This document shows positions 1 to 7,800 of a stretch of DNA of 64,000 nt, one piece after another. The stretch lies in the NCBI GenBank assembly GCA_905339215.1, contig CAJPFN010000025.1, positions 58,661 through 122,660 of the forward strand, in the 5' to 3' direction. Source of the DNA: Rhizobiaceae bacterium (lineage in GTDB: Bacteria; Pseudomonadota; Alphaproteobacteria; Rhizobiales; Rhizobiaceae). How positions within the stretch are numbered: the first letter of the stretch is position 1; each line of letters opens with the position of its first letter. The position numbers and the translations under genes were made by a program. The notes under the pieces were generated by a model. It did no database searches and was not told the origin of the DNA. It saw nothing but the letters and a program-made list of their open reading frames with translations.

Positions 1-315
1 TCAAAGGCCGTTCTCGGCTTCGCAGGACTGGGTCTCGCCGCGGCGCTCGCGTTCGGCGCGACCGCCCAGGCTGCCTCGATGAAGGCCGCCACCGGCCCGC
101 AGGACGGCGACTGCAAGGCGACCTACTCCATGGCCGCTGGCCAGAATCCGGCCGTGGCGCAGGCCCTTTGGGTCGACGCCGTCAAGGCGCAGTACGGCTC
201 CAAGTGGTCGCACTGGGTCGGCGCCAAGAACAAGGCGATCATCTTCGTCGGCGGCGGCGCCGCCACGCAGTACCAGGCCCGCGCGATGCCCTGCTTCTAC
301 CAGCCGGTGCCCTGA
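1..315 (+). CDS. Small secreted protein, 5' end outside window
   Basis: The reading frame is already open at base 1, so the start codon lies upstream. The visible 104 residues begin with a hydrophobic Ala/Leu/Gly segment ending in ATAQAAS, which reads as the end of a Sec signal peptide. The mature part is about 78 residues, with two cysteines (GDCKATY near its start and AMPCFYQ near its end) that could form one disulfide, and a Trp-rich middle (KWSHWVGAKNKAI). The stop is followed closely by a strong hairpin at 332-360, so this is the last gene of its transcript. I do not recognise the family. A periplasmic location is inferred from the signal peptide only. Confidence 0.75.
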   Translation, partial: SKAVLGFAGLGLAAALAFGATAQAASMKAATGPQDGDCKATYSMAAGQNPAVAQALWVDAVKAQYGSKWSHWVGAKNKAIIFVGGGAATQYQARAMPCFYQPVP

Positions 316-331
316 TCCGGCGAAAGCTACT

Positions 332-360
332 GGCGGGGCCGGACATCGTCCGGCCCCGCC
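332..360 (+). terminator. Strong 12-bp hairpin after the small secreted protein gene
   Basis: Perfect inverted repeat: arms 332-343 (GGCGGGGCCGGA) and 349-360 (TCCGGCCCCGCC) with a 5-nt loop. It begins 16 nt after the stop codon at 315. The downstream tract (GCCTGTCTTA) is only weakly T-rich, so intrinsic termination is likely but not textbook. Confidence 0.6.
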
Positions 361-486
361 GCCTGTCTTACCCCGGCGGAGGCGACCCGAGCTGGGCTGC
401 TTGTTCCCGCAAGGCCGTGATTTGACTTGGCGAGCGCGCCTGCCGTATCGGTTGACCGTGGGTCAGCGGGCTGGGGGTGAGGTGCT

Positions 487-1947
487 TTGTTCCGTTTTCC
501 GATCGTGCTGGCAATGGCGCTGATCGCGCTGTTCGCGACGAACAATGCGCCGATGGCCGACGAACGCCGCGTCGCGCTTGTCGTCGGCAATTCGGCCTAC
601 GAGCAAACGACGCCGCTGCGCAATCCGAAGAACGACGCGGAGGCAATGACGGCGCGGCTGGAAAAGCTCGGCTTCGAGGTCTTCGGCGGAACCGACCTCG
701 ACCGGCGCAGGCTGGTGGAATCGCTGATCCGCTTCGGCCGGGCGGCCGAACAGGCCGACGTTGCGCTGTTCTTCTCTGCCGGCCACGGCCTGCAGGTGAA
801 CGGTCAGAACTACCTCGTGCCGGTCGATGCCATGGTCGAGTTCGAGGCCGAGATCGACATCTCGCTCGTGTCGCTGTCGCAGATCATGCAACAACTCGAA
901 CGCGGCAGCCGCACCAACCTCGTCTTCCTGGACGCCTGCCGCGACAATCCCTTCGCCAAGGAGATGGCGCGATCGATGAACCGCGCTGCTGTATCGCTGT
1001 CGAAGGGTCTCGGCCGCGTCCAGTCCGGCTCCGGCACCTTCATCGCCTTCGCCACCCAGCCGGACGCAGTCGCCTCCGACGGCTCCGGCGCCAACTCACC
1101 CTTCACTTCGGCCCTGCTCAGGCACATTGACAAGCCGGGCCAGTCGATCTCCGACCTGATGATCGAGGTGCGCAACGAGGTCATGGCCGAGACCGGCGGC
1201 AAGCAGGTGCCATGGGATTCCTCCTCGCTCACGGGTCGCTTCTCCTTCGCGCCCGCGCTGGAACTGGCCGCCGCGCCGTCTTCCGCGCCCGCTGTCTCGG
1301 CCTCGATGGAGAAGGAGGCTTACGAGCAGGCCGTCGAGGTGGGCAGTTGCGGAGCCTACGAAGCCTTCCAGCGTCGCTTTCCCGACAGCTTCTATGCCGA
1401 ACTCGCCAGGGAGCGCGCGGTCGCGGCCTGCGCGGCGCCGCAGGCGGTGGCAAGCGCCGAACCCGTCGTTGCGGTCCGCTCGGCGCCGGCGCGGTCCGGA
1501 GTCTGCCAGCCCGGCCCGTTCTCGGTCACCTATTGCGCCTCCTCGGTGCTCAAGTCGCAGAAGGGCAATTTCTATGAACCCGACAAGATGTTCGACGGAA
1601 ACCGCGACACGGCCTGGGTCGAGGCGGAGGAGGGTGACGGAATCGGCGAGACGGTGACGCTGCATTTCGGCCGCCAGCGCAAGCTCGCCGGCTTCGAGAT
1701 CATCAACGGGTACGACAAGAACCAGACCATCTGGTCGGCCAATTCGCGCATTCGCGAACTCGAAGTCGCCACCGCGACCGGGCCGTCGCTCGAGGTGACG
1801 CTCCAGGACGTGCGCGGCGCGCGGCGGGTCGACTTCGACAAACCGGTCGATACGAACTTCCTCGAGCTCACCATCCGCGGCGTCTATCGCGGCGCCAAGT
1901 ACCGCGACACCGCCGTCAGCGAGCTCTATCCGGTGTTCGCCGACTGA
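487..1947 (+). CDS. Secreted caspase-family (peptidase C14) protein with C-terminal discoidin/NADase-type domain
   Basis: The 486-residue protein has a short signal peptide (about residues 1-24) followed by a caspase-fold domain (about 27-255). The dyad is visible: His100 in FFSAGHG and Cys151 in FLDACRDNPF. A linker with scattered cysteines (about 260-340) leads into a C-terminal domain (about 345-486) that resembles F5/8-type or 'NADase-type glycan-binding' beta-sandwich modules (FDGNRDTAWVEAEEGDGIGE, LHFGRQRKLAGFEIING). The start is TTG at 487, with an in-frame ATG at 514 that would shorten the signal peptide. Bacterial caspase-like proteins cut after basic residues and some act in stress or defence, but no partner is encoded alongside. 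The next gene is convergent, 18 bp away. Protease activity is inferred from the dyad; the target is unknown. Confidence 0.85.
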   Translation: MFRFPIVLAMALIALFATNNAPMADERRVALVVGNSAYEQTTPLRNPKNDAEAMTARLEKLGFEVFGGTDLDRRRLVESLIRFGRAAEQADVALFFSAGHGLQVNGQNYLVPVDAMVEFEAEIDISLVSLSQIMQQLERGSRTNLVFLDACRDNPFAKEMARSMNRAAVSLSKGLGRVQSGSGTFIAFATQPDAVASDGSGANSPFTSALLRHIDKPGQSISDLMIEVRNEVMAETGGKQVPWDSSSLTGRFSFAPALELAAAPSSAPAVSASMEKEAYEQAVEVGSCGAYEAFQRRFPDSFYAELARERAVAACAAPQAVASAEPVVAVRSAPARSGVCQPGPFSVTYCASSVLKSQKGNFYEPDKMFDGNRDTAWVEAEEGDGIGETVTLHFGRQRKLAGFEIINGYDKNQTIWSANSRIRELEVATATGPSLEVTLQDVRGARRVDFDKPVDTNFLELTIRGVYRGAKYRDTAVSELYPVFAD

Positions 1948-1965
1948 ACTATCGCTTCGGCGCGT

Positions 1966-2694
1966 TCACTCGGCAGTCACCGGAAAGTCGAAGCGGCGGC
2001 CGGGAAACGGCTCGCCCGACAGGGTGAAGTGCCACCACTCGCGCGAATAGTTGACGAAGCCCTCGGCCGCCATCGCCCTGACCAGGCGCGCCCGGTTCTC
2101 GGCCGCGCCCGGCGGCAGCGTCGAGAACAGCGTGCGGCTCCTCTTGTCGAAGCAGTCGAAGCCGGTTCCGAACTCGACCATGTCGGGTGCTGCGGCCCCG
2201 CAGGCTGGATCGGCGCCACCGCTTCCGGACTTTACCATGCCGAGGTCGACGGTCGAGCCGCGCGAATGCGCCGAACGCGCCCCGACATAGCCGGCCGAGA
2301 CGAGCTGTTCGCGGCGCACGGCGGGAAACCAGCGCGGGTCCGCCGGGCCACCGGACTTCGTCCAGCGTACCATGTCAGCCACGGCGCGCTCCGGCCGGTA
2401 GCAGTCGAAGACGACCAGGCTGAAGCCGTCTGATCTCACAGTCTTCTGCACCCGAGCCAGTGCCTTCGCCGCCTTCGCGGTCAGGATGCAGGCTGGCCCC
2501 TCGTAGCCCGCGAGCCGGCGGCCGACGAAGTTGTCGGTGCTGGCGTAGCGCATGTCCTGGCGGATCGACGGGTCGATGTCGGCGAGGCGGACGAAGCCGC
2601 TGGGAAGATCCTGCGCGCGCGCCGGAACCGACGCTGCGGCGAGACCGGCGAGGACCGCGAACAAGGCTGCGACGGCGCCCGAAGTCCCTTTCAT
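1966..2694 (-). CDS. D-alanyl-D-alanine dipeptidase (VanX/DdpX family, peptidase M15D)
   Basis: Predicted periplasmic zinc dipeptidase of 242 residues that cleaves free D-Ala-D-Ala. The metal and catalytic motifs of the family are present: SAHSRGSTVDLGMV (the SxHxxGxAxD site, with Thr-Val in place of x-Ala) and EWWHFTL (catalytic Glu plus zinc His). A signal peptide ends at VPARAQD. I chose the ATG at 2694 because it begins a classical signal peptide (MKGTSG...); a GTG at 2733 would add 13 polar residues. It lies 54 bp downstream of pbpC on the same strand, so it is probably the last gene of a cell-wall operon (alpha-2-macroglobulin, pbpC, dipeptidase). A role in D-Ala recycling rather than vancomycin resistance is the reasonable reading, since no vanHA is present. 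Confidence 0.88.
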   Translation of the reverse strand: MKGTSGAVAALFAVLAGLAAASVPARAQDLPSGFVRLADIDPSIRQDMRYASTDNFVGRRLAGYEGPACILTAKAAKALARVQKTVRSDGFSLVVFDCYRPERAVADMVRWTKSGGPADPRWFPAVRREQLVSAGYVGARSAHSRGSTVDLGMVKSGSGGADPACGAAAPDMVEFGTGFDCFDKRSRTLFSTLPPGAAENRARLVRAMAAEGFVNYSREWWHFTLSGEPFPGRRFDFPVTAE

Positions 2695-2748
2695 CGCGAG
2701 TCCGATGGATGTCGTAAAGTCCTGTTTTTCCACGCCAACGGCCGGACG

Positions 2749-4845
2749 CTATTCGACGAAGACGCGTACGCTGGCGGCGCGGCCAGCGGCGTCGATGACG
2801 GTCAGCGTCGACTGGCCGGCGCCGTCCGGCTGCCAGGTCGCGGTGCGGCGGCGCACCGGGTCCGACAGCGGTCGGCCGTTGGCGAGCCAGCGGAACGGCG
2901 CCCGTCCCCCCTGCAGTTTCAGCACCAGCGGCGTCGCCTCGGCGCCCGCAGCCCCGAGGTCGACACGCGCGCCCTCCGGGGGGAAGACGATGCGCGGCGC
3001 CGGCTCGCTCGGCGCGGCGGCGACGCGCTCCTCGAGCGGGGCGAAACGCTCCATGGTCACCGGCAGTTCGTCGCGGGTCGGCTTGCGCACGCCGGCCGGC
3101 GCGGGCGGCAAGGGCACCGCGGCGAGCCCCGACTTGGCGAAGGCCTCGAACAGGATGGGTGCTGCCGAGGCATAGCCGGACAGGCCCGGCACCGCGCCCG
3201 CATCGGCCCGCCCGACCCAGACGCCGATCACGGTGCGGCCGTCGTAGCCGACCGACCAAGCGTCGCGGTAGCCGTAGGAGGTGCCGGTCTTGTAAGCGAT
3301 GCTGCGGCGTGCCGCGCCCTCCGGCGGGGTGACGCCCGAAAGGACGTCGGCAACCTGCCAGGCGGCGTCGGCGGAGAGCACGGCGGCGGCCGGCGCGGTC
3401 GCCGTGCCGGCGGGCTCGCTGCCGTCGCGCAGGCCGACGGCGCGGCCGCGATTGGCGAGGCCGGTATAAAGCTGGACGAGGTCGCGCAGCGACACGCCGA
3501 CGCCGCCGAGCCCTATGGCGAGGCCGGGCGCCTCGCCGGGCGGCAGTTTCAGCGTCACGCCGGCCTGGCGGAAGCGGGCCGTCAGTCGCGCCGGGCCGAC
3601 GGCGTCGAGCAGACGGATCGCCGGCACGTTCAGCGACAGCTGTAGCGCCTGGCGGACGGTGACGTCGCCCTGGTAGCTCATGTCGAAGTTGCGCGGCCGG
3701 TAGCCGGAGAAATCGGCCGGACGGTCCTCGATCATTGTCTCCTGCGCGACCAGGCCTTCCTCCATGGCGAGCCCGTAGATGAAGGGTTTCAGCGTCGAGC
3801 CCGGCGAGCGCACGGCGCGCGTCATGTCGATCCAGCCCGAACGGCCCGAGTCGAAGTAGTCGGCGGAGCCGACCGCGCCCAGGATCTCGCCGCTGCGGGC
3901 GTCGGCGACGACCAGCGCTACCGAGAGCTTCGGACCGAGCTTCGTCGCGGCGTCGCGGGCGACTGCCTCCAGCCCCTCCTGGGCGCGGCGGTCGATGGTC
4001 AGCTGCAACCGGCTGGCGAAGGGCTGGTTGGCGAGCGCCGTCGCTGTCGTATGCGCGGCGAGCGCGGGCAGGGGGCGTCTCGCGGCGACGAACTCCTCGG
4101 TCGCCGCGCGCGCTGCCTCGGCGGCATCTAGGCGTCCGGCCGTCACCATCCGGGCGAGCACCCGATCGCGGGCCTTGCGTGCGCCCTCGGGATTGCGGTC
4201 CGGCCGGCGGCGCTCGGGGAGTTGCGGCAGGGCGACGAGCAGGGCCGCCTCGGAGACGGTCAGGCGGCGCGGCTCCTTGCCGAAATAGGCGAGCGAGGCG
4301 GCACGTACGCCCTCGAGGTTGCCGCCATATGGCGCAAGCGTCAGGTAGCGCTCGAGAATCTCGCGCTTGGAGAGCCGCTGCTCGATCTGCACGGCGCGGA
4401 AGATCTGCCGCAGTTTGGCGCCGATCGTCCGGTTCTCGCGCGGCTCCATCAGCCGGGCGAGCTGCATCGACAGCGTCGAGCCCCCTGAGACGATGCGACC
4501 GTTGCCGGCGAACTGCACGGCCGCGCGGCCGAGCGCGATGACGTCGACGCCGTCATGATCCCAGAAGCGCTTGTCCTCATAGGCGATCAGCATGTCGACG
4601 AAACTGCGGTCGACGGCGTCGAGGTCGACGGCAAAGCGCCAGCGGCCTTCGGGCGTGGCGAAGGCGCGCAGGAGCTGGCCGTCGCGGTCGACGACTTCGG
4701 TCGACACGGTGAGGCTGGCGGGCAAGGGCGGCGGGAACGCTCTGTCCAGCGCCAGGAAACCGCCGGCCGACACGCCCGCCAGCGCCGACCCGCCGGCGGC
4801 GCCGTAGCCGAGGAGGCGCAACACGCGTTTGAGCGACGTCTTCAT
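2749..4845 (-). CDS. pbpC: Penicillin-binding protein 1C (bifunctional glycosyltransferase/transpeptidase)
   Basis: The 698-residue inner-membrane peptidoglycan synthase has an N-terminal membrane anchor (about 11-34). A GT51 transglycosylase domain follows, with catalytic Glu90 in AYEDKRFWDHDG and the GGSTLSMQLAR motif at 121-131. The transpeptidase domain carries SxxK at 350-353 (GSTLK), SxN at 404-406 (SLN) and KTG at 519-521. A C-terminal BiPBP_C domain occupies about residues 610-698. The reading frame stays open far upstream, but ATG 4845 starts the canonical MKTSLKRVLRLL anchor. It begins 36 bp after the alpha-2-macroglobulin gene, the usual yfhM-pbpC pairing, in which the macroglobulin is thought to trap proteases at places where PBP1C repairs the wall. 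Confidence 0.95.
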   Translation of the reverse strand: MKTSLKRVLRLLGYGAAGGSALAGVSAGGFLALDRAFPPPLPASLTVSTEVVDRDGQLLRAFATPEGRWRFAVDLDAVDRSFVDMLIAYEDKRFWDHDGVDVIALGRAAVQFAGNGRIVSGGSTLSMQLARLMEPRENRTIGAKLRQIFRAVQIEQRLSKREILERYLTLAPYGGNLEGVRAASLAYFGKEPRRLTVSEAALLVALPQLPERRRPDRNPEGARKARDRVLARMVTAGRLDAAEAARAATEEFVAARRPLPALAAHTTATALANQPFASRLQLTIDRRAQEGLEAVARDAATKLGPKLSVALVVADARSGEILGAVGSADYFDSGRSGWIDMTRAVRSPGSTLKPFIYGLAMEEGLVAQETMIEDRPADFSGYRPRNFDMSYQGDVTVRQALQLSLNVPAIRLLDAVGPARLTARFRQAGVTLKLPPGEAPGLAIGLGGVGVSLRDLVQLYTGLANRGRAVGLRDGSEPAGTATAPAAAVLSADAAWQVADVLSGVTPPEGAARRSIAYKTGTSYGYRDAWSVGYDGRTVIGVWVGRADAGAVPGLSGYASAAPILFEAFAKSGLAAVPLPPAPAGVRKPTRDELPVTMERFAPLEERVAAAPSEPAPRIVFPPEGARVDLGAAGAEATPLVLKLQGGRAPFRWLANGRPLSDPVRRRTATWQPDGAGQSTLTVIDAAGRAASVRVFVE

Positions 4846-4880
4846 GGCGGCGTCAGCGGTCCTTCGGTCAAGCCCCCGGC

Positions 4881-7800
4881 TCAGTTGGCCTTCACCTCCA
4901 TCATGCCGGACGCCGTCCGCGCCGAGAATTCGGGACGGTACATGTCCTCCACGCTGGCGGCGGGGTGCACGTAGACCCCCGGCGTCACCGCGCGAACCAC
5001 GTAGGCGACCGTCAGGTCGGACCCCGCGCCCTGTTCGCGATTGAACGCCGCGACGAAGCGGTCGTCGCGGAACTCGAGGTGTGCGGCGTCGGTCTGCGGC
5101 AGCCAGGAGAAGTTGGCGAGTTGCGCGCTGGAGACGAGGCCCGGATTGTCGATCTCGAAGCCGGCGGGCAGGAGATCGTTGATCAGCACCCGCGCGCCCC
5201 AGTCGTTCAGGCTCACAACCTTGAGAACGACGACGTAGCGTTCGTTCTGCCGCGCCGCGCTGACGTTGGCCTCGCTGCCGTCGAGCCGGTAATAGGTTCG
5301 CGTGATGGTGAAGCCTTCGCCTCCGGCGGGAAGCGGCTGGCTGGGGATCGCCGACGCCGTGACCACGGCCTCGAGCGCGTCCTTGCCCCTGTTGACGACC
5401 GTGATCGGCTTCGCCGCGAGTTCCTCGCCGCTCATCTTGGCCGAGTAGGCACCGCTGTGCGCGGCGCCGTCGACCTCGAGCGACAGCGACGCGTTGCCGG
5501 CGGTCAGCGCGCGGGCGGCGAGCAGCATCCAGGCCTCGTCCTGCGTGCTCGTCCAACGCACCTTGGCGCGTTCGGCGGCGACATACTTCACCATCGCCGG
5601 AACGACCGAGGGCATCGGGTTGCTTTCCGCGGCGAGCGCCAGCATGGCGGCGCCGTCCCGCAGCTTCGAGCCGTAGTCGGAGCGGTAGTAGTCGACCTCC
5701 GTAGTCGACTGGGCAAGCGAGAGCGCGGCGCCGAAGGCTCGCTCCGAACGCTGGCTGTCGCCGTAGAGCGCCAGGCTCGCCGCCAGATGCGCGATCGCCA
5801 TCGGGCTGGTGAAGGCCTCGATCTGCGTGTCGGCATAGTAGCGCAGGTCGCCGACCGACGCCTTGCGGTTGCGCGACAGCACGTAGAGCGCGTAGGCGAT
5901 CTCGCCGCCGCGGCCTTCGAGGTCGACGTCATAGGAGACCGAGTTCTGCAGGTTGGAAAGCGCCTGCAGATGCGCGCGGTGCGGGACGTCGTAGCCCTTT
6001 TCGCGTGCCCGCGTCAGGAAGTCGGTGACGTAGGCGTCGAGCCACAGGTCGCCCCAGCCGGGAGACCACAGGCCGAAGCTGCCCGACGAGGACTGGTAGT
6101 TGACGACCTTGTAGATCGCCTCCTGGACGCGGCCCTTGACCTCCGGGTCGTCGGGCAGGCCGAAATCGCGCGACAGCTCGCTGAGGTAGAGCAGGGGCAG
6201 GGCGCGGCTGGTGGTCTGTTCAGCGCAACCGTAGGGATAGCGGTCGAGCGTCATCAGCAGCGACACCACGTCGAACGCGGCGCTCGGCGTGACGCTGAGC
6301 GAGACCTGCGCGCCCTCGATCAGGCTGGCCGCGAGCAATTCACGGTCTACCGTGATCGAGCCGCCGTTGCCCGGCAGCGAAACCACCGAGCGCGTCGTCA
6401 CCGGCATCGCCGCAGGCCGGATCGGCAGGCTGAGCACCTGCTCGACGGTGACGCCGTCGGCGCCCGCCAGCGTGATCGTCAGGCCGGCGTCGCCGATCTT
6501 GGTCGCCGAGAGCGGGATGGTCAGCGTCTGTCGCTTGCCGGGTTCGAGGACGAGGCTGTCGGGCAGGCCGGCGGCCTTCGCCTCCAGCCCGCCGGCGCCT
6601 TCGAGCGCCAGCGCATAGCTGCCCGCCGGAGCGTCGGTATTGGTGATGTCGAGCGTCATCTGCGCCTCGTCGCCGGGGGCCATGAAGCGCGGCAGTCCGG
6701 CGGTGAGCACGATCGGATCGCGCACGATCACGTCGGATGTGGCGTGGCCGACCGCGTCCTTGGTCCACGCGACGGCCATCACGCGCACCGTGCCGTTGAA
6801 CTGCGGCAGGTCGAAGGTCACGGTGGCCTTGCCGTCGGCGTCGAGTTTCACCGGTCCGGTGAAGAAGGCGACGAGCTTCTCCTTGGGCGGATTGCCCTGG
6901 GTCGCCATCATGGCGCCGTCGCCGCCCGTGCGCAGCCGGCCGGTGGCGCCGAGCGAGCCGTCGATCAAGAGGCCGTAAAGGTCGCGCAGCTCGATGCCCA
7001 TGCGGCGCTGGCCGAAGTACCAGGCCTCCGGATCGGGCGCCTTGTAGTTTGTCAGGTTAAGGATGCCGACGTCGACGGCGGCGACCGTGACATAGGCGTC
7101 GGTCATCGCCGGCAGGCCCGACACCGTCACCGGGATCGACAGAGGCCCGCGCGGTTCGGTCTTTTCCGGCGTCGCCAGTGCGACCGCGAGCTTCCTTGCG
7201 CCCGGATCGACCTTCAGCCACTTCACGCCGATGGCACGCGACGGCATGCGCGATTCGCGCGACTCGCCAGGCCGGAAGAGCGTGGCCGTGACGTAGGCGC
7301 CCGCTCCCCAGTCGGCGCCGACCGGGATGTCGACGGTGGAGCCGCCTTCGGGGATCGTCGCCGAGACGGTGGTGAGCAAGCGCTCGGCGCCGACCGTCAC
7401 GAGGAGTTCGCCGGCAAAGCGCGGCGAGACCTGCAGCCTGGCGACGTCGCCGGTTGCGTAGGCGTCCTTGTCGAGCGCGATCTCAAGGGCGTCGGGCGTC
7501 TCCGTCGAGCTGGCCGAGACATACCAGCCGGCATCGAATTCGTAGCTCGACGCCGGGCCGTCGGGATCGGTCGTCTCGATCTCGAGCCGGTAGCGGCCCC
7601 AGTCGACGGGCAGCTTCAGCTCGGCCTCGTCGCCGGCCGCGACGTCGATCGTGCCGCCGGCGACGGCGCGCGTGAATGTCACCGGCTCATAGTTCCAGTA
7701 GTTGCCGTTCCGGTACCACTGGTAATTTCGCTCGATGCGCACCAGCGACCAGACGAGACCCTTGGCGTCCTTGCGGTTGCCGTCGGCGTCGACCGTGATG

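Noticed and set aside
1966..2694. Vancomycin resistance locus (VanX)
   Set aside because: No vanH, vanA or two-component regulator is nearby, and the neighbours are pbpC and a macroglobulin gene, so a housekeeping D-Ala-D-Ala dipeptidase is more likely.
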